From Diphasiastrum complanatum (taxonomy: Eukaryota > Streptophyta > Lycopodiopsida > Lycopodiales > Lycopodiaceae), in contig CM055113.1 of the NCBI GenBank assembly GCA_029204225.1, forward strand, positions 28,933,252 to 28,997,251: DNA of 64,000 nt. The letters run 5' to 3'. The stretch's first letter is position 1. Every line of letters begins with the position of its first letter. A program made the position numbers and the translations under genes. Shown piece by piece: positions 12,299 to 22,166 of the stretch. The notes beneath the pieces were generated by a model that was given only the letters and a program-made list of their open reading frames with translations, was not told the origin of the DNA and ran no database searches.

Positions 12299-13040
12299 GT
12301 AAAGTGGAGATAAATAAAAGTGATGAACAAAAAATTTTGCTTCTCTCTCACTATAGGATCCAATAATGGTGTGCTACCATCTCCTATGCAATATCTTGCA
12401 ACAAACTCTGAGATGATTCTCACTAGCTATCTCAATCTCTCCAAAACTGATCTACTTCACATCAATTGATGGAGTATGGACAAAGTTAGGATCAAACACT
12501 CTTAGCACGTGTGAAATACACTAAGAAACCAAACTTGACTCAAATACAATGATATTGCATGGAACAAAATGGCTAAGATTTCAAAACAGTGCCTAGATCA
12601 CATAGAGATGAGATTGGTAAGCATTCAACTGTGATTTTGGATCAAACAAGCAATCTCTTGACCAAACCAAATGTGTGCACCCAGGTCTAGGTGCCCTACC
12701 TAACCCTCTTTAAGATCTTATAACTTTTGATTGGCTCAACCAAATGGAATGAAATGATTGCATCGGAAACTAGACAAAAATAGCTTCAAAACAAGCTATC
12801 AAGCAAGATAAATGGATCAAGCATGAGAGAGAACTTCCAAAATGAAATTGGATGTTCCTCACACGTGTCTGAGCACCTGATTCCGTATAGTACTAGGTTA
12901 GACCCAATCAATGTCCTTTTGATCTCTTTTGATCCAAAATTGAACAAGATAGCTAGGAAAATGGGCCTTGACAATTTCTAGCTCAAGATTGATGAAATTT
13001 TTTCACTTAGATGGATCAAAATGCATGGTAACCTTAGGTA
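12299..13040 (-). other. element B leader
   Basis: Leader between primer site and gag. No gene is seen. A CACACGTGT palindrome occurs near 12860 and a CACGTGTGAAAT near 12507, as in the LTRs. Confidence 0.45.
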
Positions 13041-13053
13041 GGCTTTGATACCA
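13041..13053 (-). other. element B primer-binding site
   Basis: On the minus strand this reads TGGTATCAAAGCC, one change from the initiator-Met tRNA primer site, directly after the LTR end TTCAACA. Confidence 0.75.
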
Positions 13054-13409
13054 TGTTGAATTTCACACGTGTGGATTGTCTACTACATGTACTTGTGATC
13101 TCCTAAGGTGTGTAGATGCACCAAGATCAAGACTAGATTGAGATTCAAGATCTATCTTTGATTCTATGGCAAAAACACACTACTACATGCATTCAATCAC
13201 TTCCAACTCTCACTCACACGTGTGGGAAGTGTTCCAAAAGTATTCTAAGTAGAAACAAGCTGCTCTCCTCGGGTAGAGAGAGAAAGCCCATCATGAGCTC
13301 TCGGATAGAGAGAGAAAGCTAGAAATTCAATGACACTCAAAATCTACTCAATCTCAAAATCAATTAGATCCAAAATGAGAAGTACAATGATACTAGTAGA
13401 TCCACGAGC
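13054..13409 (-). repeat. element B 5' LTR, truncated
   Basis: Matches 8781-9138 with few changes, then stops at TCCACGAG, after which gypsy-related sequence begins. The LTR pair looks fairly recent where it can be compared. Confidence 0.8.
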
Positions 13410-13900
13410 CCAAGTATTGTCATAAATGCAAATTCTTAAGATTTGAACCTATGGCCAACCTAATTTTGACATTTTAAGACCATTTCCAAAGGAGAGTAAG
13501 GTGCTCAGCGAAGGTTCCCAAAATGGCATATTGCTGATCATTCGCCTAACTCAAAAAAGGTACTATGTATGAAAAAAAACTTTCGCCCATCTCAATATAG
13601 ATATATCTACAATGGATGCATAGTCTGAAAGCTTAACGAAGGTTTCCAATACTATATAGGCAACATATGACCGAAACAATGATTTTATAGGCCATTTTCC
13701 ATCAAAAATACTATCGTTCCTGTTTTTCCATGTTGATGACTTTTCTGACTTTTGCTCATCAGTCTTTTCTCATTTTTTTTTTCTTTTTTACTTTTTGATT
13801 TTTTTAATTTTGTTTTACTATTTTTTCCAAAACAAATTAACAATTAAGTAGTGAAAACAAAAAAATTTGAAAAACAAATAAAATTGAAAAATCATTTAGA
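13410..13900 (-). other. gypsy-related 3' region, no gene
   Basis: AT-rich sequence with a T-rich run at 13770-13830. By position it would be the region after the integrase in a minus-strand gypsy element. No LTR edge is found. Confidence 0.3.
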
Positions 13901-14620
13901 TCATGCTTGTTGAACTGGCGGAGTAGGCTGCCAAAACTTGCATAATCGGCTGCCATTCACCGAAGTATCAAATCGTTTTTTGTCCAAGTGCTCAAGATTT
14001 ACTACGCCATAGTTCAGGGTTTCTTTCACTTTATACGGGCCTTCACCGGTAAACTTCAATTTTTCCTTGATCAGCTTGGTTTTGTACATAAGTGCGAGAT
14101 CTCCTGTTTTCAGATCCTTTTTGTGCAATCGACGATCATGCCATGCCTTGCGACGGGCTTTCTCTGCTGCTAACGCATGAACTGTCATCAATCTTGTTTC
14201 ACATAATTTGTGCAACCCTTCATGACGGAGTTGTAAAGACTTATCATCATTTAACCGTTCTGTTGTCGCTATGCGTAAAGATGGAATTAAAAATTCAATC
14301 GACATGACAACATCTTGACCATAAACTAGTTGAAAGGGTGTTTGATTTGTACTACTTTTGTAAGCGGTTCTGAATGCCCATAATGCTACATACAGTTTAT
14401 GTTCCCAATCAGACCGACTCGCTTCAATTGTCTTTGTCCTAATAGTGCAGAGAATTGTATTGGAAGATTCAGCTTGGCCATTCCCTCTGGGATAGTAAGG
14501 AGTACTAAATCTGTGTATAAAAAAAAAAATCTTCCAGTAAGATCCTTGCGCGGCAGGATGAATAGGACCAACATAATCTAGTCCCCATTTTTCAAACGGC
14601 TCTTGTGATAAAACCGACCT
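13901..14620 (-). pseudogene. gypsy integrase fragment
   Basis: From 14620 down: the integrase start WGLDYVGPIHPAA, then a jump at an A/T run (14519-14528) to the YYPRGNGQAE block in another frame, the WAFRTAYKSST block and PFQLVYGQ, ending in the open frame 14305-13901. That frame has the C-terminal DRRLHKKDLKTGDLALMYK and FTGEGPYKV blocks of plant gypsy integrases. The middle of the catalytic core is deleted, so it cannot function. It inserted element cDNA in the parent. Confidence 0.85.
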
Positions 14621-14826
14621 TCGTGAATTTTTTCTCTCTTTGCATTTTTCGCAAAAAGCCGAAGGTGTGTTAAAAAACAGTTAAACTTTTGAACTATGCA
14701 AATTTTCACATTTCGGGGAAATGCGAAAAAGATAAAGCTGTTGAAAACATAGTGTATTTCTGCAGACTGTCAAAAAAGTAATGTGTTTTTACAGACTTGT
14801 TCTAAATACAAGTTTTGTGGAAGTCC
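14617..14826 (-). repeat. copia LTR fragment
   Basis: The reverse complement matches about 25303-25520 inside the 3' LTR of P1, including the ACCTTCGGCTTTTTGC block and the AGAACAAGTCT block. It is truncated at both ends and lies between gypsy pieces. Confidence 0.7.
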
Positions 14827-14827
14827 T

Positions 14828-15000
14828 TGTAGTGGGTTTCTTTCCTTTCCTAACCTCAATCCAAGATCTAATCAATCTAGCATCAAAGAGATGAAGTTAG
14901 TTGTCACGCATAGATTCGTTCCCATGAGAGTGATAGTATAGTTTAGATTTCAGCATGAATGGAAGATTCACATCTAATTCTAACATCCATTAACCTTAAG
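14828..15000 (-). repeat. G1-family LTR end, inverted
   Basis: The reverse complement of 14828-15000 matches about 5175-5359, the end of the G1 5' LTR, starting at the terminal CCCACTACA. It is probably the 5' LTR remnant of the minus-strand gypsy element whose integrase lies at 13901-14620. Confidence 0.75.
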
Positions 15001-15039
15001 TGTGTGGGGGTGAGACGGCCTGGGCAGCTGTGATGAGAA

Positions 15040-15633
15040 TGGTAGCCCCTGAAAGGATGTATTCAAGGCAGGATCATTTACTTCATGGTAGACTTGGGGG
15101 CGTCACATAACTACTTGTCAGAAAAACTGACAGGGGAATTGGACATCCAATGTGAAGAAAATGTGACTCCTATTTGTGTGGAGACCGCGAAAGGTACAAT
15201 GACCACTTGTAGATTGGCAACCAACTTATCAATCTCTCTGGGAGCCTAGAAGAATCAACTAACGTTCACAATCTTGAAGATGGATGCCTTCGACGCTATT
15301 TTGGGATTAAGCTGGTTTAACGAACATGTGGTGGCCTTCTTGGCAAAAGGGGTTAACCTTGTGTTGTTATATAATGGCAGGAGACCTTGTGTTGTCAGAG
15401 CTGTGCCAGGGGACCAACTAGAAAAGAACGACACAAATGAACCTGAGCCAACCATTCCTCCCAATCTAATTCACCTATTTAACGAAGGACAACCAACAAT
15501 GACAGACCAACTAACACGGGAACAAATGGAGCCAACATTGCCTGCAGTTTCTACATCAGAGGTGAATCTAAGTGCTGATGCAGAGCTCAAGGAGCTCAAC
15601 CTGGACGACCAAACGAAATATCTAGAGTCCTAG
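15040..15633 (+). pseudogene. gypsy retropepsin-like fragment
   Basis: The frame from about 15070 has YFMVDLGASHNYLS, the RVP-type aspartic protease motif with D-L-G in place of D-S-G. It continues to a stop near 15248 (TAG, fits CAG-to-TAG), and then the open frame 15274-15633 has AFDAILGLSWFNEH, the second retropepsin block. A 60-residue acidic tail follows. No RT follows. By position it could be the coding part of the element whose 3' LTR starts at 16001. Confidence 0.65.
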
Positions 15634-16000
15634 GGGACTCATCCAGACATGCGACGAAGGTGACATATCTGAGGCTTAAGGGAGCCGTAAGTACCTTTTT
15701 CTTTCATGTTAATAAAGTAAGCCGCATTTCTCATCGAGGAGTGAGCTTCAGTCTAATGCCTAAGTGCAGCAGCTTTACACAGGTTTTACGTAAGTGAACT
15801 AGATCCACACTTTTCCTGTGCTGGGTGCAAAACACAATATCATTACTTCTCTTTACAGTTGGTTTCCTTTGGCCGGGGAATCAAGCCCGTGCCCTTGTAT
15901 ATGTGACTAAAGTTTGGCCGGTGATATAAGCCTGTGCCATGAGTCTTAGGTTCTAGTTTGGCCCTGATGAGGACATCAGCTTTCTCAAACGAGGGGAGGA
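15634..16000 (+). other. 3' internal end of an upstream LTR element
   Basis: Non-coding. It ends in a hairpin-forming CTGATGAGGACATCAG (about 15964-15979) and a polypurine tract GAGGGGAGGA (15991-16000) directly before an LTR start. The same arrangement occurs before the LTR at 19816. Confidence 0.6.
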
Positions 16001-17254
16001 TGTTGTAAAGCTGACTCGGGTGTACCCAACATGCCCTATAAAGACTCAAAGGGGTGACACTCTCTAAGGTCCCAGAGCAAGTTAGAATGTCAAGGACTGA
16101 GCCTCCGACCTGTGGTGAGCCAGTCAAGTAGTCACAAGTCATGAGCTAGCTCTGGAGCTCGAGTCATGGCCTAGTCAGGAAAGCAAGTTGATTCGGCCGC
16201 CGGGACGGCTCCCGGGACCCATGTCCGGGAGCCAGACTGATTCTGCCAGGCTTAATCAGCAAAATAAAAACTAAGTCCCAAAAAGTGTGCTTTACCAGAA
16301 AGCACTATGTTTCAGAACAGAGGGGGTGCGCCGAATCACAGCAGAACTATAGGGGGAGTCCGGCAGACAGAAACTTGGGCAGCTCAACCAGTGCCAGGAA
16401 TCCAGTCGCCAAGTCTCAGCTCCCTCTACCAGCACAAGCTAGGCACAATGCCCAGCACGTGTTGGTGGCCCCGAGACCAGTCAGTCTATGTATGAATGTA
16501 ACCTCTTTCAAATCTAATAAAGTTGATCCTTGGGGATGATTACCATTTCGGTTTCGCCTCCGAGACTGGTCCAAGTGGAAGGACCCTTACTACAACCTTT
16601 TTGCGTCGCTGGCGCCTAAGGGTCCCTGTCATCGACATGGGGCTTGCCGCTATGCCAATTGGTCAGTTTGGTGACCACTATGCCTTGGGTTTCATGTGTG
16701 GTTGTCTTTGCCTTTGGTTACCTTTTGGGGACGGATTCTGAGTTGGCTTTCGGGTTGGTTGGGATTCCAGTTTTCTTAAGTCTGAATGGTTAAGCTTGTT
16801 ACGTTTCTGAGTTGGCTTTTACGTAAGTGCATGATGGATGAATGTTAGACTTAAGCGCATGTTGGGGAAACCGCTCAAGTCCCAGCGCCCTTTGAGGCAC
16901 CGGCGCAATAGTTGGCTTCCAGCGCTCGTGACGAAGCTTTCAATTGGTTAAGTCTGATGTAAGTCAGACCGCTTGCTTGGAATGGATGTTACTCGTTTGT
17001 AATGAGCTTCGAGTTGGTTAAGTTTGATGTATGTCGGGCAGCTTGCTTGGAGGGAAGTCACCCACATCGGGACCCCCGATCTGGCATGGCGCCAGGTTGG
17101 ATCTCAATGTTGGTTTTCGGAACTTCAAGTTGGTTAAGTTTGATCGTTGTTGGCAAGTTGGCTGCTTGTATGTCAAGTGGGTTTGGATGGCAAGAGTTGA
17201 AGGCTGGGAAGCTAAGTCGTGGTTCCCGGCTCCCTTTGGGATGCCTGCGCTACA
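16001..17254 (+). repeat. E1 5' LTR (type 1 U3)
   Basis: Runs from TGTTGTAAAGC to GCGCTACA, 1,254 bp. The second half (from about 16,900) is nearly identical to 61780-62122 of E2. The first half differs strongly from that of E2, though short blocks (GTGCTTTACCAG, GCCGAATCACA, ACTATAGGGGGAGT) occur in the same order. Long frames here are incidental. Confidence 0.8.
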
Positions 17255-17256
17255 TG

Positions 17257-17269
17257 TGGTATCAGAGCC
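17257..17269 (+). other. E1 primer-binding site
   Basis: TGGTATCAGAGCC, exact initiator-Met tRNA primer complement, two bases after the LTR end. Confidence 0.85.
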
Positions 17270-19801
17270 GACTGGCCGGTCAGCTATGTAGATCTCACAG
17301 AAATGGCCACGGTTTGGGGTTCATCAAAACAACTGTTGTGCAAGGTGATGCCCACAGTGTAAGCACGGGTACATCCACGGTCAGGGTGGTCGGCAGAACG
17401 GGGGACTTGATGAGTCAAGGTGCTGCCCTTGAGGTGTAAGCACGGTCAGTTCTCGCGGTTCGGGACTGGCGCTGTCTACACGTAGGACGAATGAGGCAAA
17501 GTGCTGCCTAGGGAGGTGAAAGCACGGTCTGTACCTTGTGGGGTGCGAGGCGACATATTCGAACTGTGCGGGTAACCACTGATACAGAGATGCTGCTCGA
17601 ATTCGGATGTAAAGCACGGGTGGTTAGCTGCCGGTGCGGGATAGCTGTCGATCGTTTAGCTATAAGGGCTATCGACCAAAAAGTGGTGGGGCATGACTGA
17701 GGCAATGTGCTGCTTAATGGTGAAAGCACGGATAGTTGGAGGAGTGTCCTATGTGGGCTGATTCCGTGATCGATTTGTATGGGCGCGGCCAGGCAAAGGT
17801 CCATTGGCAGGACCATCTCAAAGGAGGACCTTGTCTTTGTTACTTGTTAGTAAACCTGCCTGAGTGTCTTACTTGTATGTATTCGTGGTGAGTCTTAGTA
17901 CTCGTGCTTTGCTTGGTTTGCATGATTGCTTGTGATACAAGGAGCTGATGGCTCGAGAAGGAACCTTTTCTTTTGAAGGCTGATACCATCAAACAAAGAG
18001 GACTACAGAATATGTGGGGCGGATTTGCAGTTCAAGTACTCACACGTGAACGACAACGAAAGGACTCAATGTTTGCAAAGGATGGATGGCTAGCCTGTTT
18101 CTTGGATTAGTTTCATTTGCGACAACGCCCACCAGACGCAAGCAGGAAGTCAAAAGTTGGAAAGGGCCATTTCAGGGGAGATCTTCTATGGAGCAGTTGG
18201 TCTTCATTTTGGGACGACCACCTTCGGAACTGAAACTGACTGAGCATGGGCGATATCCAGAACCTGTGCGGCGGATTTGCAGTTCAAGTACTCGCACGTG
18301 AACGACAACGAAACGACTCAATGTTTGCAAAGAATGGATGGCTAGCCTGTTTCTTGGGTTAGTTTCATTTGCGACAACGCCCACCAGACGCAAGCAGGAA
18401 GTCAAAAGTTGAAAAGGGCAATTTCAGGGGAGATCTTCTATAGTAGTTGGTCTTCATTTTGGGACGGCCACCTTCGGAAACTGAGCATGGATGGTATCCA
18501 GTATCAGTTGGGTTTTTCCTCAAAGGGTAAAAGACTAGGATCCTCTTCAGAGATTGGCAACAAGTTGGATCGAGCCATAATCCTAGCAGATGGGAAGCAA
18601 AGTGTTGGAAAGGCTTTTTGTCCGAAGAACTCTACTCTAAGTCCGATCAGCTGATTTTATAAGTGGAGGGGAACTATCACACACACCTCTCTCTTGGGGC
18701 AAATTTTGAATGAAAGTTGATCAAAATGGGGGCAAATACTCACACGAGGAGACTGACGAACTTTGGACCTAATAAGTTGACAAGTTTTTGTTGTGGAAAG
18801 GAAAGTTTGTTATAGGCTTTCTCTGGACCAGCAATGATGAGGAAACATATGAGTACGTTCGCTAGTGTTACGTGTAAGGCAGCTGATCAATGAAGGAACT
18901 GTGAAAGTTGAGTCTTGCATGAGAGACTTGGTATTTCGAACGGACGCTAAGGGACAGTTCGCGTTGAGATCGGATTAGTGCAAACTCTGGGTGCATGTTT
19001 CTGATTCAAAGAGAGCTACTTGAAGCCAAGCTCGATGTACACTTCTTGTTTTGACTGTGAGGCAACTGACCAGTGATGGAATTGTGAAAGTCAAGTTTTG
19101 CGTGACGGACATGGTGCTTCAAACAAACGCGAAGAGATAGTTCGGATGCGGATCGAACTGGTGCGACCCTTTGGCTTTCCACGAGGTCAATGGTTACATT
19201 TGGGCTGATTCAAAGAACTACTTCAAGCTAAGTGAGAGGTGCATTGCGGAGTACTCAATCTTTGCCTACCTTAAAGAGCCAAGATGGAAAGGTATCAAGA
19301 TCAGGCTGGGACAAGGAGAGAAATCAAGGTGCAGAAGCAACAAGGCACGGAGTGGATGATAAAGTGGGCAATCAAACGATAAATCCTTCGGCTCAGGGAG
19401 CCTTGATACCTGTGCGGAACTGAACAAATCTGGAGCTCAGGGAGCTCAACACAAAGTGCATCAAGGACAAATCAGGAGCTCAAAGGAGTTCCAAAGTTGA
19501 AAGTCAGAAGCGACAGGGGCGAACATTTCAAAGAAAGGCCTCTGTCACCAGTTAATAAGGTTCTCGGATTTTACGAAAGCGATATCAAATCTACGCTTTT
19601 CCCAGACAAAGATATATTTTCAAGTTATGTAATTTTTCAGTACAAAGAGCTGAGCCTCTGACTTGTGGTGTGCCAGCTTCAATGTTAATAAAAAGTGGCC
19701 AGTAAATTGAGTACTGTGCCAAGTAGCTTACATGTATAGTTATTTTAATTGGGAGTCACCTTTACTTTAATCTGACATCTGATGAGGACATCAGATTTTA
19801 T
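17270..19801 (+). other. E1 internal non-coding region
   Basis: No frame over about 80 codons has any recognisable domain. The start holds degenerate GTGCTGCC...GTGAAAGCACGG units (17340-17720), expanded into a tandem array in E2. Before the polypurine tract lies ATCTGATGAGGACATCAGAT (about 19776-19795), which can fold into an 8-bp stem with an AGGA loop. Confidence 0.6.
18020..18510 (+). repeat. 252-bp tandem duplication in E1
   Basis: Two copies of a segment beginning CGGATTTGCAGTTCAAGTAC start at 18020 and 18272. E2 has only one copy (63275). The second copy is slightly shorter at its end. Confidence 0.85.
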
Positions 19802-19815
19802 AAAGGTGGGGTGGA
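19802..19815 (+). other. E1 polypurine tract
   Basis: AAAGGTGGGGTGGA directly before the LTR start TGTTGTAAAGC. Confidence 0.75.
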
Positions 19816-20315
19816 TGTTGTAAAGCTACCTTTACAAGCTTTACTTCCGGCGCCATCGGTGCATGCTATGTCCCCGGCGCCAGCAGCGCCCCTGCTGCTC
19901 CCAACGCCAACGGCGTCGGCGCCACTCTTGGTGCCATTGTGACCAGAATCCAGCCGGCGCCAAGTTCCTATGGCTGAAAATCTTTGATCGGTTCCAGCGG
20001 AGTCCAAAGAGCTCAAATCGATGTGCAATCACCTCACACGATCTAGGCATGATTAAAGGAAGCCTCGGGATCAATAAAATCTAGAGAGAGAAAATGACTT
20101 TCTAGAAAGAGAAAATCCTAGAGAGAGAAAAACGTGCTTTACCAGCTTGGGTAGAGTGCTTGGTATGAGGGGTGGTGCCGAATCACACCAATACTATAGG
20201 GGAGTGCGGGTTGCGACTCAGGACGAGCTCCAACCAAGTCTCACCCTCCCTTGCTGGAATGTTGTCATGGCTCTCGCCTTGGCATGCTAGCGCCCCGGAG
20301 ACTAGGGTCGGTCAC
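19816..20315 (+). repeat. E1 3' LTR (type 2 U3), truncated
   Basis: Matches the first 500 bp of the E2 LTR (60877 on), including the GGCGCC-rich block, and breaks off at GGTCGGTCAC where the inverted short LTR begins. Confidence 0.8.
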
Positions 20316-20655
20316 TGTAGCGCAGGCATCCCAAAGGTACTCTACCCAAGCTGGTAAAGCACGTTTTCTCTCTCTAAGATTTTCTCTTTCTAGAAAACCT
20401 TCTCTCTCTAGATTTTATTGATCCCCAGGCTTCCTTTAATCATGCCTAGATCGTGTGAGGTGATTGCACATCGATCTGAGCTCTCTGGACTCCACTAGAA
20501 CCGATCAAAGATTTTCAGCCATAGGAACTTGGCGCCGACTGGATTCTGATCACAGTGGCGCCTTCGCCGAGAATAGCAGGGGCGCTGCTGGCGCCGGGGA
20601 CATAGCTGGCGCCGATGGCGCCGGAAGTAAAGCTTGTAAAGGTTGCTTTACAACA
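20316..20655 (-). repeat. short inverted LTR of the E1/E2 family
   Basis: On the minus strand it runs from TGTTGTAAAGC to GCGCTACA, exactly the LTR termini of the family, but is only 340 bp long: the middle and U5-side part are missing between GGGTAGAGT and CTTTGGGATGCC. It lies head to head with the E1 3' LTR and precedes copia P1 coding sequence. Flanks GTCAC and CTTAC are not a clean duplication, so it may be a rearranged piece and not a simple solo LTR. Confidence 0.7.
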
Positions 20656-22162
20656 CTTACAACAACAGCGAAGATTGTGATAGCTGGTACCCTGGACATC
20701 GGCACTACCCAACACATGACCTCTCGCAAGGAATGGTTTACGGAGTACACAGCTTACAGCAGAGACCAATTTATCTACCTCGGAGATTCTAGCACCATAC
20801 ACATGGAAGACAAAGGAGCAGTGAAGATCAGCTTCAACAACAATATGTCCCTTTGTGTTCCTAATGTCCTTCATGTTTCTCAGTTGTCAAAGAACCTGCT
20901 ATCAGTCTCTAAGATAACTGATGAGGGCAACAATGTTACTTTTTCATCTGAGCAATGTACAATACTCGAGGAAGATTCTAATCTGACTACATGCACTAGA
21001 GTAGAAAATCTTTATGTACTCTCTAATTCAGTTGCATTAGCTAGTATCTCTAATGAAAATGTAAACGACAGTGTTGTTCTATGGCATAGTCGATTTGGAC
21101 ACATGAATACAAGATTACTTTCTTATATGCGTTGTAATAATTTAGTTGATGGACTGAATTTTCCTTCTTCATTAGATAGGAAATCTTTCTTTTGTGAATT
21201 GTGCATCCATGGGAAGCACTCTAGAAGCAAGTTTCCAAAATCACATTCCATCAAAACAAAGCATGTATTAGATCTTGTACATAGCGATCTCTGTGGTCCA
21301 ATGCCAACTTCATCCTTAAGAGATGCAGTCTATTTTATCACTTTCATAGATGATTACTCTAGATGGTCTACAGTCATGTTCATTAAGCACAAATCTGAAG
21401 CCTTTGAATGCTTCAAGAGATTCAAGACCATGGCTAAGACACAAACATCTAGGAAAGTGAAGGCACTCCGAACTGATGGTGGCGGCGAATACATCTCTAA
21501 CGAGATGTCTGACTACATGGCTAAACATGGTATTAGAAGATAGTTCACCACTTCCTATTCACCTCAATAGAACGGGATTGCAGAAAGGAAGAATCAAACT
21601 CTTCTCAACTCAGCCAGATCCATGCTACATCAAGCACACCTACCAGCGAAGTTTTAGGCAGAAGCTACTGCCACAACCTATTACGTGCAGAATAGATCCA
21701 GCACCAAAGCCGTCAACAACAAGACTCCCCATAAAGTTTGGCATAGGCACAAGCCTAGTGTCAGCCATTTAAAAATCTTTGGCTGTATATGTTTTGTTCA
21801 CATTCCTAAATAGCTTAAAAGAAACTGGATTATAGGACAAATAAATGCATTTTCATTGGCTATCTTGATGAACATAAAGCTTATAAAGTTTATGATCCAT
21901 TCACCAATGTAGTATTTGTCTCTAGGGATGTAATATTTCAAAAACATACATACTATGATTTCAAACAACCATCGATAAACGATGCTATGTCATTTCATCC
22001 TAATTTATGTAGCATGGACTCTTCCAAGGTTGATATTCCTTCTACAGAATCTGCAGCTATAGCTACAGAAGCCGAGAGGCCGACAGTGCCTATCATCAGA
22101 CCAGATTAAGCTAGCTCGAGCAGATCTGGAGAAATTCAAGAAGAGACATCATCGCATTCTGG
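20656..22162 (+). pseudogene. P1 protease and integrase remnant
   Basis: Open to 21540: protease start TLDIGTTQHMTSRKEWF (D-I-G instead of D-S/T-G), NVLHVSQLSKNLLSV, the GAG-pre-integrase block LWHSRFGHMN with HH-CC zinc residues (CELCIHGKHSRSKF), and an integrase core with HSDLCGPM, TFIDDYSRW and RTDGGGEY. After a TAG at 21541 the text goes on (NGIAERKNQTLLNSARSM) with more stops; most fit CAG-to-TAG or TGG-to-TAG. Frames shift beyond 21770. The apparent start upstream at 20464 lies in the inverted LTR and is not a real gag. Confidence 0.85.
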
Positions 22163-22166
22163 TCAA

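Larger units (their letters stand above)
8781..13409 (-). mobile_element. Element B: internally deleted copia derivative
   Basis: Minus-strand copia derivative inserted in G1. In element order: truncated 5' LTR (13409 to 13054), primer site, leader, gag with an altered zinc knuckle, altered protease, a leftover integrase C-terminus, unrecognised frames, polypurine tract, and a complete 827-bp 3' LTR (9607 to 8781). No RT or RNase H is present. The 5' LTR stops abruptly at 13409, so the flanking duplication cannot be tested; the low-side flank is TGGGG. Its LTR closely resembles the one at 60031-60765, which belongs to an element that still has an RNase H tail. Confidence 0.85.
16001..20315 (+). 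mobile_element. E1: non-coding LTR element (LARD-like)
   Basis: LTR (16001-17254), initiator-Met primer site, about 2.5 kb of internal sequence with no recognisable protein, polypurine tract, and a truncated 3' LTR (19816-20315). The internal part is closely similar to that of E2 (62127-64000). Large retrotransposon derivatives are known plant elements of this kind that depend on enzymes made elsewhere. The 5' and 3' LTRs differ in their 5' halves, which a simple insertion does not give. No target duplication can be read because both outer ends join other elements. Confidence 0.75.

Noticed and set aside
15964-15990. CTGATGAGGACATCAG before the LTR as a hammerhead ribozyme core
   Set aside because: It has CTGATGA but the GAAA core and the third stem are missing here and at 19779. 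It is better read as a simple hairpin near the polypurine tract.
16285-18654. Many open frames of 60-145 codons in E1 and E2
   Set aside because: GC-richer LTR sequence gives chance frames on both strands; none has a domain, and E1/E2 differences are not codon-like.
20464-20673. Gag N-terminus of P1
   Set aside because: The frame 20464-20655 is the inverted LTR read through; the Gly/Ala-rich text comes from GGCGCC sites.
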